This document shows positions 25,262 through 39,760 of a stretch of DNA of 64,000 bases, piece by piece. Source of the DNA: Fratercula arctica (Eukaryota; Chordata; Aves; Charadriiformes; Alcidae). The stretch lies in the NCBI GenBank assembly GCA_947846985.1, contig CANTUZ010000002.1:157601389-157665388 (forward strand). Reading direction: 5' to 3'. The position numbers and the translations under genes are program-made. Numbering within the stretch: the first letter of the stretch is position 1; every line of letters starts with the position of its first letter. The notes beneath the pieces are model-generated. The model saw nothing but the letters and a program-made list of their open reading frames with translations, was not told the DNA's origin and made no database searches.

Positions 25262-25362
25262 AGTTAGCAACCAGGTCTAGTGGGACCCTGCAGGGGGGTT
25301 GAAACTAAATGATCTTTGAAGTCCCTTAGAACCTAAACCATTCTATGATTGTATGATTCTGT
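25262..25362 (+). mobile_element. CR1 LINE, short 3'-end fragment
   Basis: About 100 bp matching the last part of CR1: CAACCAGGTCTAGTGGGAC, then TGATCTTTGAAGTCCCTT, then the terminal repeat CCATTCTATGATTGTATGATT. The usual GTGTCCCTGCCCATGG segment between them is deleted. It is severely 5'-truncated, as most CR1 insertions are, and non-coding. Confidence 0.9.
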
Positions 25363-27819
25363 GTTTCGGAGTCTGAAGTCATTGCTACTTGTCCATTTCA
25401 CCTGCATGATGATTAGAGCTAAAGAAAGAATGAGTATTAGTGGTACGCTGCAGGGGAGTAGCACAGAAATGGAAACCCAGTTTCTGTCTCAACTCAGTGG
25501 GAAGATGTCAAGCCATTTTCACACATTATTCTGGATCCTGGCTATGCTTCTCAGGTGAGGAGCAGCATTTTCTGCTTGACAATAGCAAATGTTGCAAAAG
25601 GATTTGGGAGGTCTTTAATAAAATCTTTCATCTGTTGACAGAAGAATGTCATTAACCAGTATCATTAACATGTTTTATACAATTCCATGCCCTTGCCTAC
25701 ATCCAAACAAAGCTATGTCTGCATTACTACTTCTACATTTCTGCTTAGAAAGGCTTAAAGTTGGTCTTTCTGTGAGTTCCCTGTGGGTATTCTCACAAGT
25801 AGCAGATTTGACACTGTACTTTTTTCAACTACAGCCAATAAATCCAGGATAAGTTTCTTCAGTGTTCAGTGGATTGTAATATGTTTGATGGAAGATGGGA
25901 AATTATATCCCTCTGGCTGAGACATGGGTTTGGAGTGACATTAGTTGCTCATGATTTTCTTGCACAAATCAGGAAGGAGATAGGTGAGACTCACAAGTTT
26001 CATATGGAGAACTTTGTACGATGCCAAGAGCTTTTCAGTAAATCAGTGGACGGAGCTTAAAGAAACAGTGAAGGATGGTTTCAGACTGTCTGAAAAGCCT
26101 TTGCAGATGTGTGTGATCTATTCAACAGAGCAGGATCCTTCCGTAGGGCTCAATTCAATAAGCTGAAGATGCAGTTTGGGTTCATTATAGACTTAAAAGA
26201 TTTAGTTACAGAATAAACCTTTCTTTGCAGCCATCAGAGTCTCTCCATGTCTTTTTCATAAGCAACATGATCAGGGAAGAAGATACAGCGAGAGGATCTA
26301 TTGAAAGCAAATGCTACTGCGCAGTGTTAAATACTCACCTGAATCTTCATTCCTACCCAGAAGTAAACCACGGTCGTCTGGTTAGAGCCTTTGTCCTGTT
26401 TTGAGCAAATTTTGGAATTTGTTTACATTCATGGATTTTCATAGTCAAAAAGAGGCATCGTTCATTTCAGGAGCCGAAGAGGTTTGGCAGATGCCTGGCC
26501 TGAGTCTGTAAGTTTCTATAGATCATCTAGGGAGTGTAGAGGGACTGCACTCTTGGTAAAGGTGCTGTAGTTAAACTCCCAACATTAGACAGGATGAATT
26601 AGGGTCGCAGTGAATTTGGTAGATCTCACAGCAAGACTTTTGACTCTCAGTTGCCTGCCAGAAAGGCTTGATGATGAAAACAGAGGCCAGAGCTTCACAG
26701 ACTGATATCAGTGAAGATCAATTCTTCTTCTTTCAAGTGCATATCTTCAAACACAGATTCTTTGAGTGTCTTAAGATCAGCTTAGCTACTGTCTATGTAA
26801 CTACAGATATCATGAACTGTATTTCTCATCCTTTTTTCTCAATTTTTTAAATTCCTGTAGCATAGCAGAATATTTATCCTAAAGCAGTTGTAAGCTGTTT
26901 ACTTCTAGATGTGGATTTCTGCAGTTTCTGGCTGCATTTTGATTTGGAATCCATTTCTAATTACATGCTTGCTGAGGAATTTCTTGATGAGTAATTTCGT
27001 TCAGTTTTGTTCAATGTAACACTGCATATTTACATATGGTGAAGCATAAGATAGCTGTCTGTGGTTTTCTCTAACTATACGCAAGCAAAAACCCTCAGCA
27101 AAAAAGCTACAGTTTTCTGTCATTTTGTTTTTAGCTGGTGTGGCCCAGAGGTCTCCTTTTGTAACTGGGAAACCTAGAGCATTGATTATGTGGTATTGTG
27201 ACCTACAGGGAGTTGGACAGGGAGAAGGGAAAAGAAAAGGGTCGATTTGAACACACTGTGCAGAACATGTAAAAGATGCAATACAGAAAATTCCTTTTCT
27301 ATTGCACAGTGCAAATCTCTCAACCACGTTCACTGGCTGACTGCTTGCACTACTAAAGGTATCCACTGACTGAAATTAGTCTCTTGCACACAGAGACTGA
27401 CTTGCCGTGGTGAAGGAAACCTGCTAAAATGCCTAAAATTCTGTAAGTCCCATCATAAAAGCACTGGAAAATGTAACAGAGGTCAAAGCTTTGTCTTTGA
27501 ACACTTTTGTGATTTCCAGACCAACTTGATATCAGCATCTACTTTAACAACACAACCTGTTTTCTCCTTACCTTACCTCCTCCCTCCCCACAAAGGATGC
27601 AGTAGTTTCAGCTATGGCCAGAAGAAAGCAATGTTCCCTTTCCCTTTCCAAAATATCTCAAGGGGGCAATCTCAGTTCCAGGCTATGTGTGAACAATGGC
27701 AGAGGAGCAGTTAACTCAGCAGATCCTGAAGTCTGCCTGCAATAACCAGTCAAATCCCTAAATCTGTACCATACCAATACGTATGTTACATATAGGGGAA
27801 GAGGAGGCTGTGTTTTGTC

Positions 27820-27823
<4 letters not shown>

Positions 27824-27851
<28 letters not shown>
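27824..27851. repeat. Poly(T) tract, 28 nt
   Basis: An uninterrupted T28. On the minus strand it would read as a poly(A) tail, but no retrogene or SINE body is recognisable beside it and I could not identify target-site duplications. It is likely length-polymorphic. Confidence 0.95.
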
Positions 27852-30800
27852 GCAGTAGCAGCATGTTTGTGACTCATGAATTTTGTTTGGTAGAATTGCT
27901 TTCATAATTTAAACTTGCCAAAAGTGGCTGTGCCTCTTAGTAGTTTTTCATTATAAAAAATCCTCCGTGTCACCCCTAGATACTCTCAAGCCAATAAAAA
28001 GAAACTCATTATTGCATTTTTTTGTCAAATGGAAGAAAAAATACCCAATGCGCTATAATAATAATGGCAATAATAAAAGATACTGATGATCCTTAGAGAT
28101 CGGCTGAATAAGCCCGTTGACTGCACTATTTTGTTTGGGGGATTTTCATACCCCTTCTTGATGACACTGTTGGAATGTAATGTATTCTGCCTTCCAGATG
28201 ACACATTACTTTTAACTTTTGTGTACAATATAGGCTAATAACATCTCGTGGTTTTTCAGTTGGAAGTTGTTCTTTGATAAACTGACAGTGATATGAGCAC
28301 TACTGCAAGATATTATTTTTGGAACAATGGAGAGAGAGTTGGAAATTCTATGATTAGTGACAAATTTTCAGTGACAATCATTGTATATTGCCAGTGCTGA
28401 AATCAATAGGAGAATTCAAGAAATAATGCTCTACTCCATGCGTGAAAAGAATATGACCCATCATTAACACCTTCAGGCAACTAAGTGATGATTTAGGGCA
28501 CTTAACAAAAGTTCATTTTTCTCTTAGGCTTTTGAAAATGGGGACAGGAATTGTAATTACAAGAGTGGGCAATTTTTTTGAGCATATGGGAGATTTGAGA
28601 TTGAAATTGCTCATTGGAGTATTTTATACTGTACTGTTGCACTTAAGATGTACTTTGAAGTTACATCAAGGGCATCCAGAGTGCGCAGATAAGCAGTATC
28701 TGTCATGTCCTAATATTAAAAAATGAATCACAGAAATATGCCATTACTTAGAACAGATGTTTTAATGTTACCATTATAAACTTAAAGAATTAGAGCCACC
28801 AAAATTCATAAATGTCAATAAAGAATGCCATTGAGATTGTGAACCTCAGCATAAAAATGAAATACAAATAAACACTCTCATAGTGCATTAACAGCTTTCT
28901 AGCCATTCTCTCACACTGTTAATTAGAGTGTGGGCCAGTTAACATCTTTTCCTTCTTCTACTACAAATGAAATCCAGTATCCAAAAAGGAGAAATGACAG
29001 CTCCAAAGATTTTGGCCTATCGGTTCTTTCTAGGTGGCTTCTTTGCTTCAAAATATTTAATGCAATGTCTCAAGAGGTGCTCAGCAACCAATAGAGGCAA
29101 AAAGCTTGACAGACATGCATATGCTGATTGAAAAGAAGATTGTGTTCTTTTTTTCCTTTTTTTCCCCTTTTGGACATTATGTTTCTATGAGAACTATCAG
29201 TCTTTCTGAACTCTGCAGGGAAAGTAAAATCTTTAGCCTGACAAGAAAAGATAGAATTGTGAAAAACCAACAAACTCAATTTAGGGCATTTTGGTGTCAT
29301 ATATATCAAGTACTTCACATCTTCTAACAAAAGGCAAGGTTCCAGGTCAGTATTTTGACTAGATAAATATCTTCATGTTCCTTCCATCAGTCTCTAAAGA
29401 GGGAACATCCTTGTCAGCCCGGTGTCTCCACGTATTTGGGATCTTTTCCAATATCACTCTATCTCACAAATGCTTTTAAATTCTGCTGTGTGGTTCTCAA
29501 GCACTACAGATATCCTGTCAATACTTCTGAACGAGTTTCTCTGTCTCTGCTCCTCCATTTCATACCCATAAATTACATCTCACATTATCCTGTTTTTCTC
29601 CTACAAGAGGCTGCATAGAAAGTGTATCAAGCCATTAGGTGATTTTCCAAGGTACATTAATCATCTTACCAGGGTGTAAGAATGGGCTCACAAGTGCCAC
29701 TATTCAAAGATGAGTGGTGTGCTTGGAGGTGTCCCAGTGCTCTTGAGGAAGGTCAAATAACATACAATAATGTAAATGAGAATGCTTTTCACTAAACAAT
29801 TATTCCCCATAATGTTCCATAAAATGAACACAGAAATAGATACACTGAGTCTAAAGATGATTTTTTAAAATCAGAATGTCATAAGGAGACATACCAATCT
29901 CTCCAGCAAATAGAAATGAAGTCCCTTTAGATTTATCCTTGAAACACTAACATTTATAATAAATGGAATTGAAATCAAGCTCAGGTAGGAGTTTAGGCTC
30001 TCTTCAGATCCAGGAAAAGAGTTTAATCAGTTTGCATTACATTCACACTATGAAACTTCTGGCGATTGCAGCAGCGGGACACTTGAAATTTGTAGACAAA
30101 TTCTTAAATTCTAAAACCAAAGCCACGTTCCTCCTCTGGGATTTTAACTGCCCCAGTCTAGCATCAGCGGACAACACTCCCCCACTGCCCGGTGTGGCAT
30201 GTCTGAAGACGACTTCTTTCACTCTCAGTGTGTAAACCCCAGTGATGGTTAAGCAGACAAGCAGGCGTGCAGCACGCACTGGGGAGCACAACACCAGCTG
30301 CGTCAAGCTACCTCTCAGCAGTGGGAGACTGCACTTCCTAAGGAGGTTTCTTTGGAGTAGGATGCAGGTAGGAACCTTCTCCGAGTGATCTTCAGATTGT
30401 CTGTGTCACTGTGTAGACAGAAACTTTCCCCCTGTCTGTGGATAAAGTAAGATGGGATTTAATTGTGAGTCTCTGTCTGAAGGCATAAGACCTGACAGCT
30501 CTGTACATGGGAAAGCAAATTTATCCATTACCCCGGCATGTCTCTGAAGTTCTTCTCCTCTGGCCAGAATTTTCTCTAATATAGGACCCAGTGCAAGTTC
30601 TGCACAAAGAAAGAGCCGTTCACTTCTTTGCCTTCAGGCATATTACAACTTTTTTTTTTTTTTCTTTTTTTCTTAAGGGCTCATTTATCAAAACACAGAC
30701 AATCATAGACGTGACTATCTTGGCAAGTCTATCTGATCATTACAAAACAGGAGTGGGAGACGATGACAGCTGTGTATTTCAGAGAAAGGGACAGGAATTT

Positions 30801-33800
30801 TAGCGCTCATTTGGTTCTTCACTTTCACTGTCTATTGCAAATGGTAGGGAGATTGCAACATCTTCATTCCCAGAACAATATCAATTCTGTAAAACCTCAA
30901 ATTTCACAGAATTACCTTTGAATCCAGATATCATTCCCAGTCACTATACACAGGATATTAATGCTGGGATTAAACTACAGAATGACATCAACCAAATTAA
31001 TTTTCTCCCCTTCCATCTCCTGTATCTTGTCTGTAGTATGAATGGAAATTAATTTCCTATGGAGGGGGAATGGCTGTGAGAAATATTGAAGCAATTAATT
31101 ACTGTTGATTTTATTCTTCTTGTCCAAGACATTTTTATTTTGTTAATACTTAATTGAAGCAGAGTTTTTAACTAATGGGATAAGGAGAAGCTAAAGTGAT
31201 ATTATGTACAATTGTATAACACTATCCTTCCTGCACATCATCTGGAATGTTTGTTCACATTTTGAAAAGGAGTTTCACAAAGTTAAAACTTCTGGACCAT
31301 GATATGTAAATCCTTGAGAAATAGATGCTCGTTGTACTCAGTAACCATTGAAAGATGGAGCACGCTCCAAACAAAAAATGCACATTAAAAATGTAAGAAA
31401 TAACAGTTGAAACCTATGGTTCACTTTTAAATAGTAGTCAATAGACATTAGATCTTCAAATGGCCCACATGCACTTTCCTTTATTACCATTGCATAGTGA
31501 AATTTAAATGCAAGATTTCAATATATCCTTCACAGGGCTGTCAGCACATCCAAATAAACTCACCTTATCTCATTTTATTTTACAGCTGATTTCTCCTTTT
31601 ATCAAGTGACCATCAGAAGTACAGTGTATATACACGTGCTTGTTTTTGTACATGTCTGGATTCTTCATGCTGGAAAGAATACAAACATCTCAGTTCTTAT
31701 CCAAGCATTATAAAACACTGTCATCAAGCAGCTCTCCACAGCTAGTGGTATCACAGCCCTTGGTTTAATAGCTGACTGATCCTTCATGCCTAGTGAAGCA
31801 GAAATCTGTAGTCAAACTTGTCCAAACCTGGGGATCAGCATAAACTCTAAGAGTCTCACTTCATAGGACAGCACAAAATTTCTATAAAGGGACTGTATCC
31901 CCTACAGACAGGATACACAAACCCTTTCTGTCCGTTCTTTTCTCCCAGCAAGAGAGACTCACAATTTAGAGCAGTTAATTAATAGCTAACTGCAATCTCT
32001 ACAGCTGTGTATTTTAAGGACAATAAACCCTAGCCCTGGAGAAACCTCTGTGGGAAGTATAACAGGACCAGCCCTCACCTGTATCTACCTACACAGGTTT
32101 GAAACCCAGAACTGGGGGTATTAACATCTTGTGGTCCCATGTTAATCGCTTCTGAGGCCACAGAACTGCCCCGGTACTGGTAAGGTGAGGCTGGCTATGA
32201 TAATTGCTCAGTGCTCTGAACAACAAAGTTTTTGGGAAACTCAAACTTTTTTGAGCTGCTTTCCAATCTTTGTCATCCCTGATTTTGCTAGCGGAAATTC
32301 CTTAGCATTTCTGTCGACAGATACAGGTTACAGCGAGATGCAGACTATTGCAAAGCATCCTTTGCAAGTAAATTAGTATTAATACCCATGGTTCACGGAC
32401 AGAAAGCTCAATATAAACTGAGTAAAGCCATATTTTCAAAATGTTTCATACATTTTTGGACATCCTGTGCAATATGCTGAAGTCCCTAAACTCTGTTTGG
32501 AGCTGACACCACTTATAGGTCATCGGCATATGTGAAGAACAGGATTGCAATGACTGGCATCAAAGTTAGTTTCAAAACATCTGCTCAGTAAGACCAACTT
32601 TAAAATCAGAAAAGAAGTGCTTGGAAGAGTTGAAATGCAAGACTAATAGGAGTGCTCATTGCCATGCTTGCACCAAAGAGTGCTATTTCCAGTGGTGATG
32701 TTTCCCTTTTAGACAAGAATTACTGACAGAGACATTCCAATCTGACAGACAACATTTAATGAAGACTATGAAACTCTGCTGAAGTCAAACAAAGACTGAG
32801 TGTTTATACAGATAACAAAAATATACTGAGTTAATTCTAACAACAACAGCATATTTCAGTATTGGGAGTAAAAAGAATACTCAATAAACAGTTAATGATT
32901 TAGATGAAACTTCACTGATTGGTTTATATACTATGTTTTTTCCTTATCTATAGGAATTGAGACTGCTCATACAGATATCTAATATTTTATCCACATTTTG
33001 TGCAACTCCTGTGTTCAGTTTCTGTGTATGTAGCTTCAGGTTCCCCTGTGAATTCTGGAGATCAAGTTCAAAACTAATTCCAATCTAAATTTCAGTGTCA
33101 GTTAAACTTATATTAAAGTAATCATTTTTGTTTCAAAGAGTTGTAAGACAAACTTTTCCCACTGGCTTCACACACCATCTTCCCAGATCTCTCTTTACTT
33201 GCACCGTTGTTAAAATGTCTCTTGTCCTGGTCTTGTCATATTTCGGGCTTGATCTGATTGCCTGAAGACAGAAATCTACTGCTGGCAGTACCTAAACATC
33301 CACATGGGACTGACAGGTCTGACACAGGACCTCTGGGAGACCTGGGTGCTTTTGGAGCACAAGCTGGAAGCCTTTTCGAATGACATTTGACTACCCTGTT
33401 TAGATAATCAAATTGCATTCTTCGTTGTGTAAGTAGGGCAGAATAAAGAACCCCCCACATGCATGGAAGTTTCAATTCTGAGTTCTTAATTTTGGTTAAA
33501 CCACGAGGGGTATAGCTTCTGCCTGGCACTGCTGGTGAGACAACTCAGTGAAAGCAAGTCACCATCACCACTACTTAGTATTGATGGGCTGATTCATCAA
33601 AAATGAACAATTTTTCCTGTTGAGGGCTCCTTTCCTCTGTACCTGTACTGTGATTTACCAGATACAAAGTTGTATAGGAGCTGAAGCCTTTATACTAGGA
33701 CATATAAATGATGTTACTGCTGCAAATACCTTATTAAACCATGTTCGTATTCTGATGAACAATAGCTTTTGCAAAATCACATACACAAGCCACTCTGTCA

Positions 33801-33986
33801 GGATCATGGATAATCCTAGGAATATTCAATAACCGCAGACAGGAATTTGTTTTATAATTTGCAAATATGCCCTTGGGGATTCTAGCTATACCACACAACG
33901 ACTCTACTTCAAGAAGGGTCACAAGGCATTTGTGATACTGCACACTGTCCTACTTGTCTCTTTGAATTTAAAAAATGAAAGAGATG

Positions 33987-34008
33987 AAAAAAAAAAAAAA
34001 AAAAAAAA
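33987..34008. repeat. Poly(A) tract, 22 nt
   Basis: An uninterrupted A22 in unique sequence. No retroposed body is recognised upstream. Confidence 0.95.
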
Positions 34009-35771
34009 GCAGGTTCAAAGACATACCTGCCACACAGGAATTTTCCTGAAATCTCCCGTCACCCTGGCTCCCACCAGAGCTTGCCTATTGTCATTTTTGG
34101 TAGTTAAATCAAATAGCAAAAACATATCAAAAATACAGATATTGAGAACTTTGTGGTGACAAGGAAATGCCTGGAAACAGCCTGAATGTTCAGTCCCAAA
34201 AAGATGTCCCTACCATTTCAGCAAAAGAGAAAGAGGATCAGCAGCTCTCAGCAGTTCAAGGCAATGTCACCACCACTGCCTTGTTTTGTTGATGCTGCTG
34301 TTAGAAACACACATTCACCCCTTTCTTATTGGAAATTATTATTTATTTTCAAGGGAAGCTTCTGTTTAATTTCCTTATTTGGTACACATGGAAGAGCTGC
34401 CTAAAGCACTGGGCAGGGACTTTTGGCATTTCGATAAAAACCTAGGTGCAATCAATAGCTAGATATTGAGGTCAGAAAAGAAGCTACTGAGAAAGCTCAG
34501 TTAGTTACTGTAGCTTACAAAATGAAACCACTTTTCATTTAAATCCACAGACTTATGATAGATGCTAGCGAAGGGCTATAGGGATGACATTATGTCAAAA
34601 TGAAAATAAATCATCAGTATAAATCCAGGGAGACATTGTCACAATATCAGCTTGAAACAAAATGACACCAATGCAAATTTTATAAGAAACAACTTTAAGA
34701 TGTCAAGACAGTGGTAAATTGATGTCAGTTCAGGTCTGTGGGGAGACTGTTATGATTAAAAAAGAAAAACCTAAACAAATTCAAAAACACTCCCAAAGTG
34801 ATAGCTATAATAAGAGGGTCTAATTTTGTCAGCTGAAGTAGAAGTTAGTTACAGCAACACAAACGTAAAGATATCATGATTATGATGTCAACAAAAAACC
34901 CCAAAACTCAACAAAAAAAACCCAAAATGAAATATCAATACAAATGTGATACACACTTGATAAACATTAAATTGTATGTACAGATAGACACTGACATTTC
35001 CACAGTTTAGATTGCTGCTATATTTATATACATAATCTCTGATGCTAGTTCAGTTAACTAATAAGAAATCTGGAAGCTTCTTCATACCGTATAAACCTCT
35101 TGCAGCTTTTTACTCATGCAAAATGCAACAGAATTTAAGGTGAGTTGAATAGATCGAATAGACAGCAGGAGCAGAGCCTGACTCTTCCAAAGTCTCTCAT
35201 TACCAGGCTTTGCTGAATCTCCTCGTCATCGATTCACAGGGCTTGTAGTTCAGTATCCTGGTAAATCTCAGCCAAGCCCCACTAGTGACCAAGAAGGTTC
35301 AGAAACATAAACAATATATTTTGAAAGCCTTACGATGTTTTCTAGGAGTATTTTGAAACTTCTTTTTGAGTGGTGGGATGTTGGGGGCAGTTGTGAGAAC
35401 ACTTAATGCTTGGCGTCTCCTGAAGTCATTTACATTCAGGCAAAAGTGGGTGGAAATTCTGCCATGTGAAAACGACATTTGCAAATGTGTAAATGACTGC
35501 ACAGCTCTTGAAGCAGTCAGCAACCGGGGCCCCTGCTCAGTATTGTGATTCTGCCATGTGCAGCATTAACCTTTACCATGTTCTGCTTTTCTTGCATACA
35601 ATAACAGCAGATCCTTGTCAGGGGGTGGTTACACAAGACGGTACATATGCTTCCAGACACCCAGTCCCGGATCAGAAATACATGACATGTAGCACCGAAC
35701 GGATCTATAGTCATTCCCCATTCTAAATTGATTTGAAACACTTTAGGGTGTACATCTGCCTCTGAAGGCGC

Positions 35772-35798
35772 TTTTTTTTTTTTTTTTTTTTTTTTTTT
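35772..35798. repeat. Poly(T) tract, 27 nt
   Basis: An uninterrupted T27 flanked by unique sequence, with no recognisable retroposed body on either side. Confidence 0.95.
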
Positions 35799-36179
35799 GG
35801 CATAAATCCTGCATTATTTGTCCTGGATATTTTACAAGAGAAACTATTCACGATTAGGACCAAAGTGGATCAGGTTCATACTCCCTGGAGATCTGATAAG
35901 CCACAGATTCTCTATTTATGACCACTGCCAGCTTAGTTGAAATTAAGTATGTTCTGCAATCCACCTTTGGATGCATATTTAGTTGTACAAACCTAAAGAA
36001 ATAACAACAACCATTAGGCATTAATAATAATTACACCTTTGTAATCATTCATTCTGAGTTTGTGTTTAGAAGCTGACTGAAAATATCACACGGACAGATT
36101 TCAACACCTTCCGGACTGGAGCCTATCTGAAGTGAAACCATTGACGTCAGTGGAATGATTCCAGATTTATAGCTGCCAA

Positions 36180-36260
36180 GTTATGCGCATCTCCGTATGT
36201 GTCATTTTATGCTAGTTATTTAATGCATTGATTTGCATACCATAAGCAATTTGCATAGAA
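36180..36260. promoter_or_regulatory. Candidate regulatory island with paired POU octamers
   Basis: Two exact ATTTGCAT octamers lie 18 bp apart (36231-36238 and 36249-36256), just after TTAATGCATT. ATTTGCAT is the known binding word of POU/Oct proteins, and closely spaced pairs are found in some enhancers. Nothing else here shows activity, and the AT-rich background raises the chance rate, so this is a motif-based suggestion only. Confidence 0.25.
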
Positions 36261-38080
36261 CCAAGATTTACATAGAACAGCATGGAGCCACAACAACATG
36301 CCCAAAGAGGTGAGATGGGTATGACATCTGGAAGTTGGAGTGAGGGCATTAGTGACTGCATGCAGGGGGGGAGATGAGGGTCTGTGGTTGATTTAGTGTT
36401 GATGGTTTGACTATGTCAATACGTCTGAAAAATACCATCTTTCACCTGCTACCCCTGTGCATAGTTGTTGTGCATAAAGGTTCCACTGTAGCAACCTCCT
36501 GCATCCCCTACCCAGGGGACTGCTGGTGGGAACGGGGAATGTAGGTTGCTGCACAGGGAGAGAGGACGAGGAGAGAGGACTGAGAAAGTGGAAGGGATGC
36601 TGGCCACATTTTCTGGTGTCTATGTGAACATGACTAGGTGGCTAACAGTTGCAGTGCCAAGTTATATTTGCAGCCAGATGACAGCAGGCTGGTAAATACA
36701 TGTGTGAAAATATCATGAAAAAAACATGGACTTGCTAAGCCCACAGATGTACTCTAGGGTAAATGGAATGAGAATTTAGTTAAGATTGACATGAATCATT
36801 GACATAAAGAAAGCTCTCGCTAGGAAATCCTGGGATCATCAACAAAATCCTAGCTACTCCCTGCTTACAGTACACAAATCAGGTACCAATCCCTTACAAC
36901 AGTTGACCACTTTTTAAAAATTGCAAATCTGGTCTTGATGAACTACAAGAATTTTACTTGGAAAGATGACCTAGAAATTCAGTTTGTATCATTCATGTCC
37001 TTGGTCTTCTAAGACAAAAGTAATGTTTTTCTACTCAGAAATCACTCAGATTAACTGCCAAACGCTGCTTTCCATGCATATACATCTACTCAACAGCAGC
37101 TGGGGTCTTTGAAGGGCAAACTGGGGAAAAGTGCAACCCCCACACGTTGTCTGCCACCCTCAGTGCCTAATGCCTGTTAGTGCCTACATTTTTAACAAGA
37201 AAGTTTGGCTTCTGTCCACATCTAAACTGCTGGGTCTTAGCAGCTTGGCTTCTTCAGAGCTTCATCAGACCCACCAAGGTAGATATCCTTCACTCTAAAT
37301 GTCCTCAGTGGCTTTGAGGACATTTGCCAAAGATGCAGAAATAAAGGCTGCAGCCATACTTATTTCAAACCCCCGTTAAGGTAGTTGATCCATTGTAAGA
37401 AGTGGAAGAGCAGCCCTGGAAGCATGCTTCAGCCTTGACAGATCCAACCCCAGGCACCTTCCCCCAAAGTTTTGGTGTTTCTTTCTTTGTTGGCACCCAG
37501 GAGAGTATTCTTTTCCAGACAACCTAATGTTGGGATTTAATCAGAATGCAGAGATGCTGCTACTTCAAAGGCTTAGTAACTGGATCAGTTTGGTTAGGAA
37601 AGGTGGGGTGCCTGCAGGACAACCCCCACCAAAAATAAAACCTCCCCCGAGGGAGTTAGCTTATTTTATTATTATAGCTATTGTAGGATCCCAGCTCACC
37701 TTTCCCCAAAACAAACTATACACAATGTAGGAAGGATATATGTCCTTAAACTCCATCATCCTTGGGGAAAAAGGCATGTTCCGCATATTAGCTAGCAGAA
37801 ATTAGTTCGCTTACAGTAAAATCAAGACAGGTGACAGGTTTTTTGCAGTTTTACCAGAGACTGAGTGTCAGTTTACCAAGAAGCCTAAGTGGCAAAGATG
37901 CCGTCACAGCTGTATGGCTGCAAGTCCCCTGCTCAGGTCAGAGCTGTCTGCCACTGATTTAGTGGGCTGAACTAAATTCAGTAGGCTCCAGATTTTAATT
38001 AGACTTGCTAGTCTTTATTAGCAACGTTTACTACCTTCTCTTAATTTCTTTTTTGGCCTACTTTTAGATAATCTGCACTT

Positions 38081-38133
38081 GGTTTTTGTTGTTTTGGGTT
38101 TTTTTTGTTGTTGTTGTTTTGTTTTGTTTTTTA
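38081..38133. repeat. T/G-rich low-complexity tract
   Basis: Irregular TTG and TTTTG units, then poly(T). It appears to be ordinary slippage-generated low complexity. Confidence 0.85.
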
Positions 38134-38443
38134 AAAAAACACACCTGTTTTTCTGGCTGAAAGCAGGGCTTTTCAGGGAAAACTCATTCCAGTAATGGTT
38201 AAAGAGAAAATCCAGTTATTACGAACTGTGTCCTGGCTCCTGCAGCAATATGGGGTTATTTATTATTATTCTTCATTATGAATAAACTGAGGTTATTTAG
38301 CTTTATAAACAAAAGTGGAGCTCAGCTGAGTCTTTCAGTAACTGTCATTAGTGAATTGCTACAATGACGGACAGATTTCAAATGGTCAGCTCTGTTTCAC
38401 TGAAATCTAGATCAGTTAGCTTGTTAGCGACAATCGTTTCTAA

Positions 38444-38461
38444 GCAAACAAACAAACAAAC
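38444..38461. repeat. (CAAA)n microsatellite
   Basis: About four CAAA units in a row. Short and unremarkable. Confidence 0.9.
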
Positions 38462-39339
38462 CTCAAACAAAGCATAAAGCCCACACAAGTTTTTTGCATC
38501 AAAACCTATATTTAACTCTAAATGGCTGGTTGGCTGCAGTTTCTGCTCTTTATCTATTGTTCTGCTTCTCTGTGTTTGTCTCCATCTATGCTATGCTGTC
38601 ACATTTATTAAAGTTCTTTTCTTATGAAAATATTTTCTAATCACAAAATATCTCCTTCTGCTTTAGCAAGTTAAACAAAAGCCACTCACAATACTTCAGG
38701 TAGCATAATGGCAATGGTTCTCATAAACCTCTCCGTTTTCGTTTTGGTCACAGTTCTGCTCTAGGGCATCTGAAATACCATTTCAATACTTCTAAAAGTA
38801 AATAGAGTTCTGTCAATAAACCGAAAATTGCTGACCTTGTCTTGTTCATCAATTTAGGCATCGAAAAAAAATCTGCCTCCTGGGATTAGCCGTGCTTTTT
38901 CATCTGAAGTGAAAAATGCTAAGCCTGCCATATTTAATGACAGACCCGGGAGGGTTAATGAAAGAATATAAGTGGCATTTCACCTTGACTTGCAGCTGCC
39001 CTATAACATTGCCTAAGGGTCCAGCTAAGTGATAGCTCCATCTGAGAAGTACAAGGCAGGAGGAAAGATCTATAGAGAATTCTTACAGGATATCCTCATT
39101 TGCCCTGGCTGTTGCCCTGGTTGCCTTTTTTTGGTGTGTGAAATCTGCAACCAATGAAGCCTCAGAGATTTTGCTGTCTTCACCGGTTACAAAAGCTCTG
39201 AAAACACTGAAAAACTGAGCAGGAAAGCAATGGACAGTGAATGACTAAATGATCTTCCAGCTTATGCCTGGCCTCTACCAACATTTCAGATTTTGCTTTC
39301 TTTATTGATAGCTTCATTTTTATAAGCTAAACATTGATG

Positions 39340-39760
39340 ATTAGTCTAGACTGCTAATTAGAAGCTATCCTTTTACACGGAGGGCTTGGATTAAAAGCTT
39401 TTGTGATTTCTTGGACTCTGGTTTGTGTGAATGTCAATTTGATCCTTTTAGTGTGTTTATGCTAAGTACCAATAGGCTCCTGGGATTCGTGGAAGTGCAG
39501 TGCTGAACCTCTCAGACGCTAAGCAACAGCTGGGGTGCTGCTTCCGTCTGAAAGGCTTTCTTCTCGCCTCGCTAATGGAGGATCAAAAGTCATCCCTTCA
39601 ATTAAAAACTAAACTCCTGGCTAAAAATAAAGAATCCCATTCTTTGGCATTTTAAGTCTAATTAAGGATTTTAGTGGGAAATGTACAGCAGTGCTCACTG
39701 ATTAATTTATCAAACACAAAATTCCCCCTTTCCTCTACCAGTCCAATTAGGCAGGCATTT
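39340..39760. promoter_or_regulatory. Candidate conserved non-coding element
   Basis: An AT-rich patch with dense transcription-factor-like words: CTAATTA at 39354-39360, a CCAAT-like word near 39469, GATCAAAAG at 39581-39589 (TCF/LEF-like), CTAAAAATAA at 39621-39630 (fits the MEF2 consensus YTAWWWWTAR exactly), TAATTA at 39659-39664 and ATTAATTTATCAAA at 39701-39714. It contains no stop-free frame or repeat. Enhancers of developmental genes often look like this, but conservation cannot be tested from one sequence. Confidence 0.25.

Noticed and set aside
30227..30368. Exon-like block between a CTCTCAG acceptor-like word and a GCAG/GTAGGA donor-like word
   Set aside because: The pyrimidine tract is short and all three frames meet a stop within a few codons. 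It could only be non-coding, and nothing else supports it.
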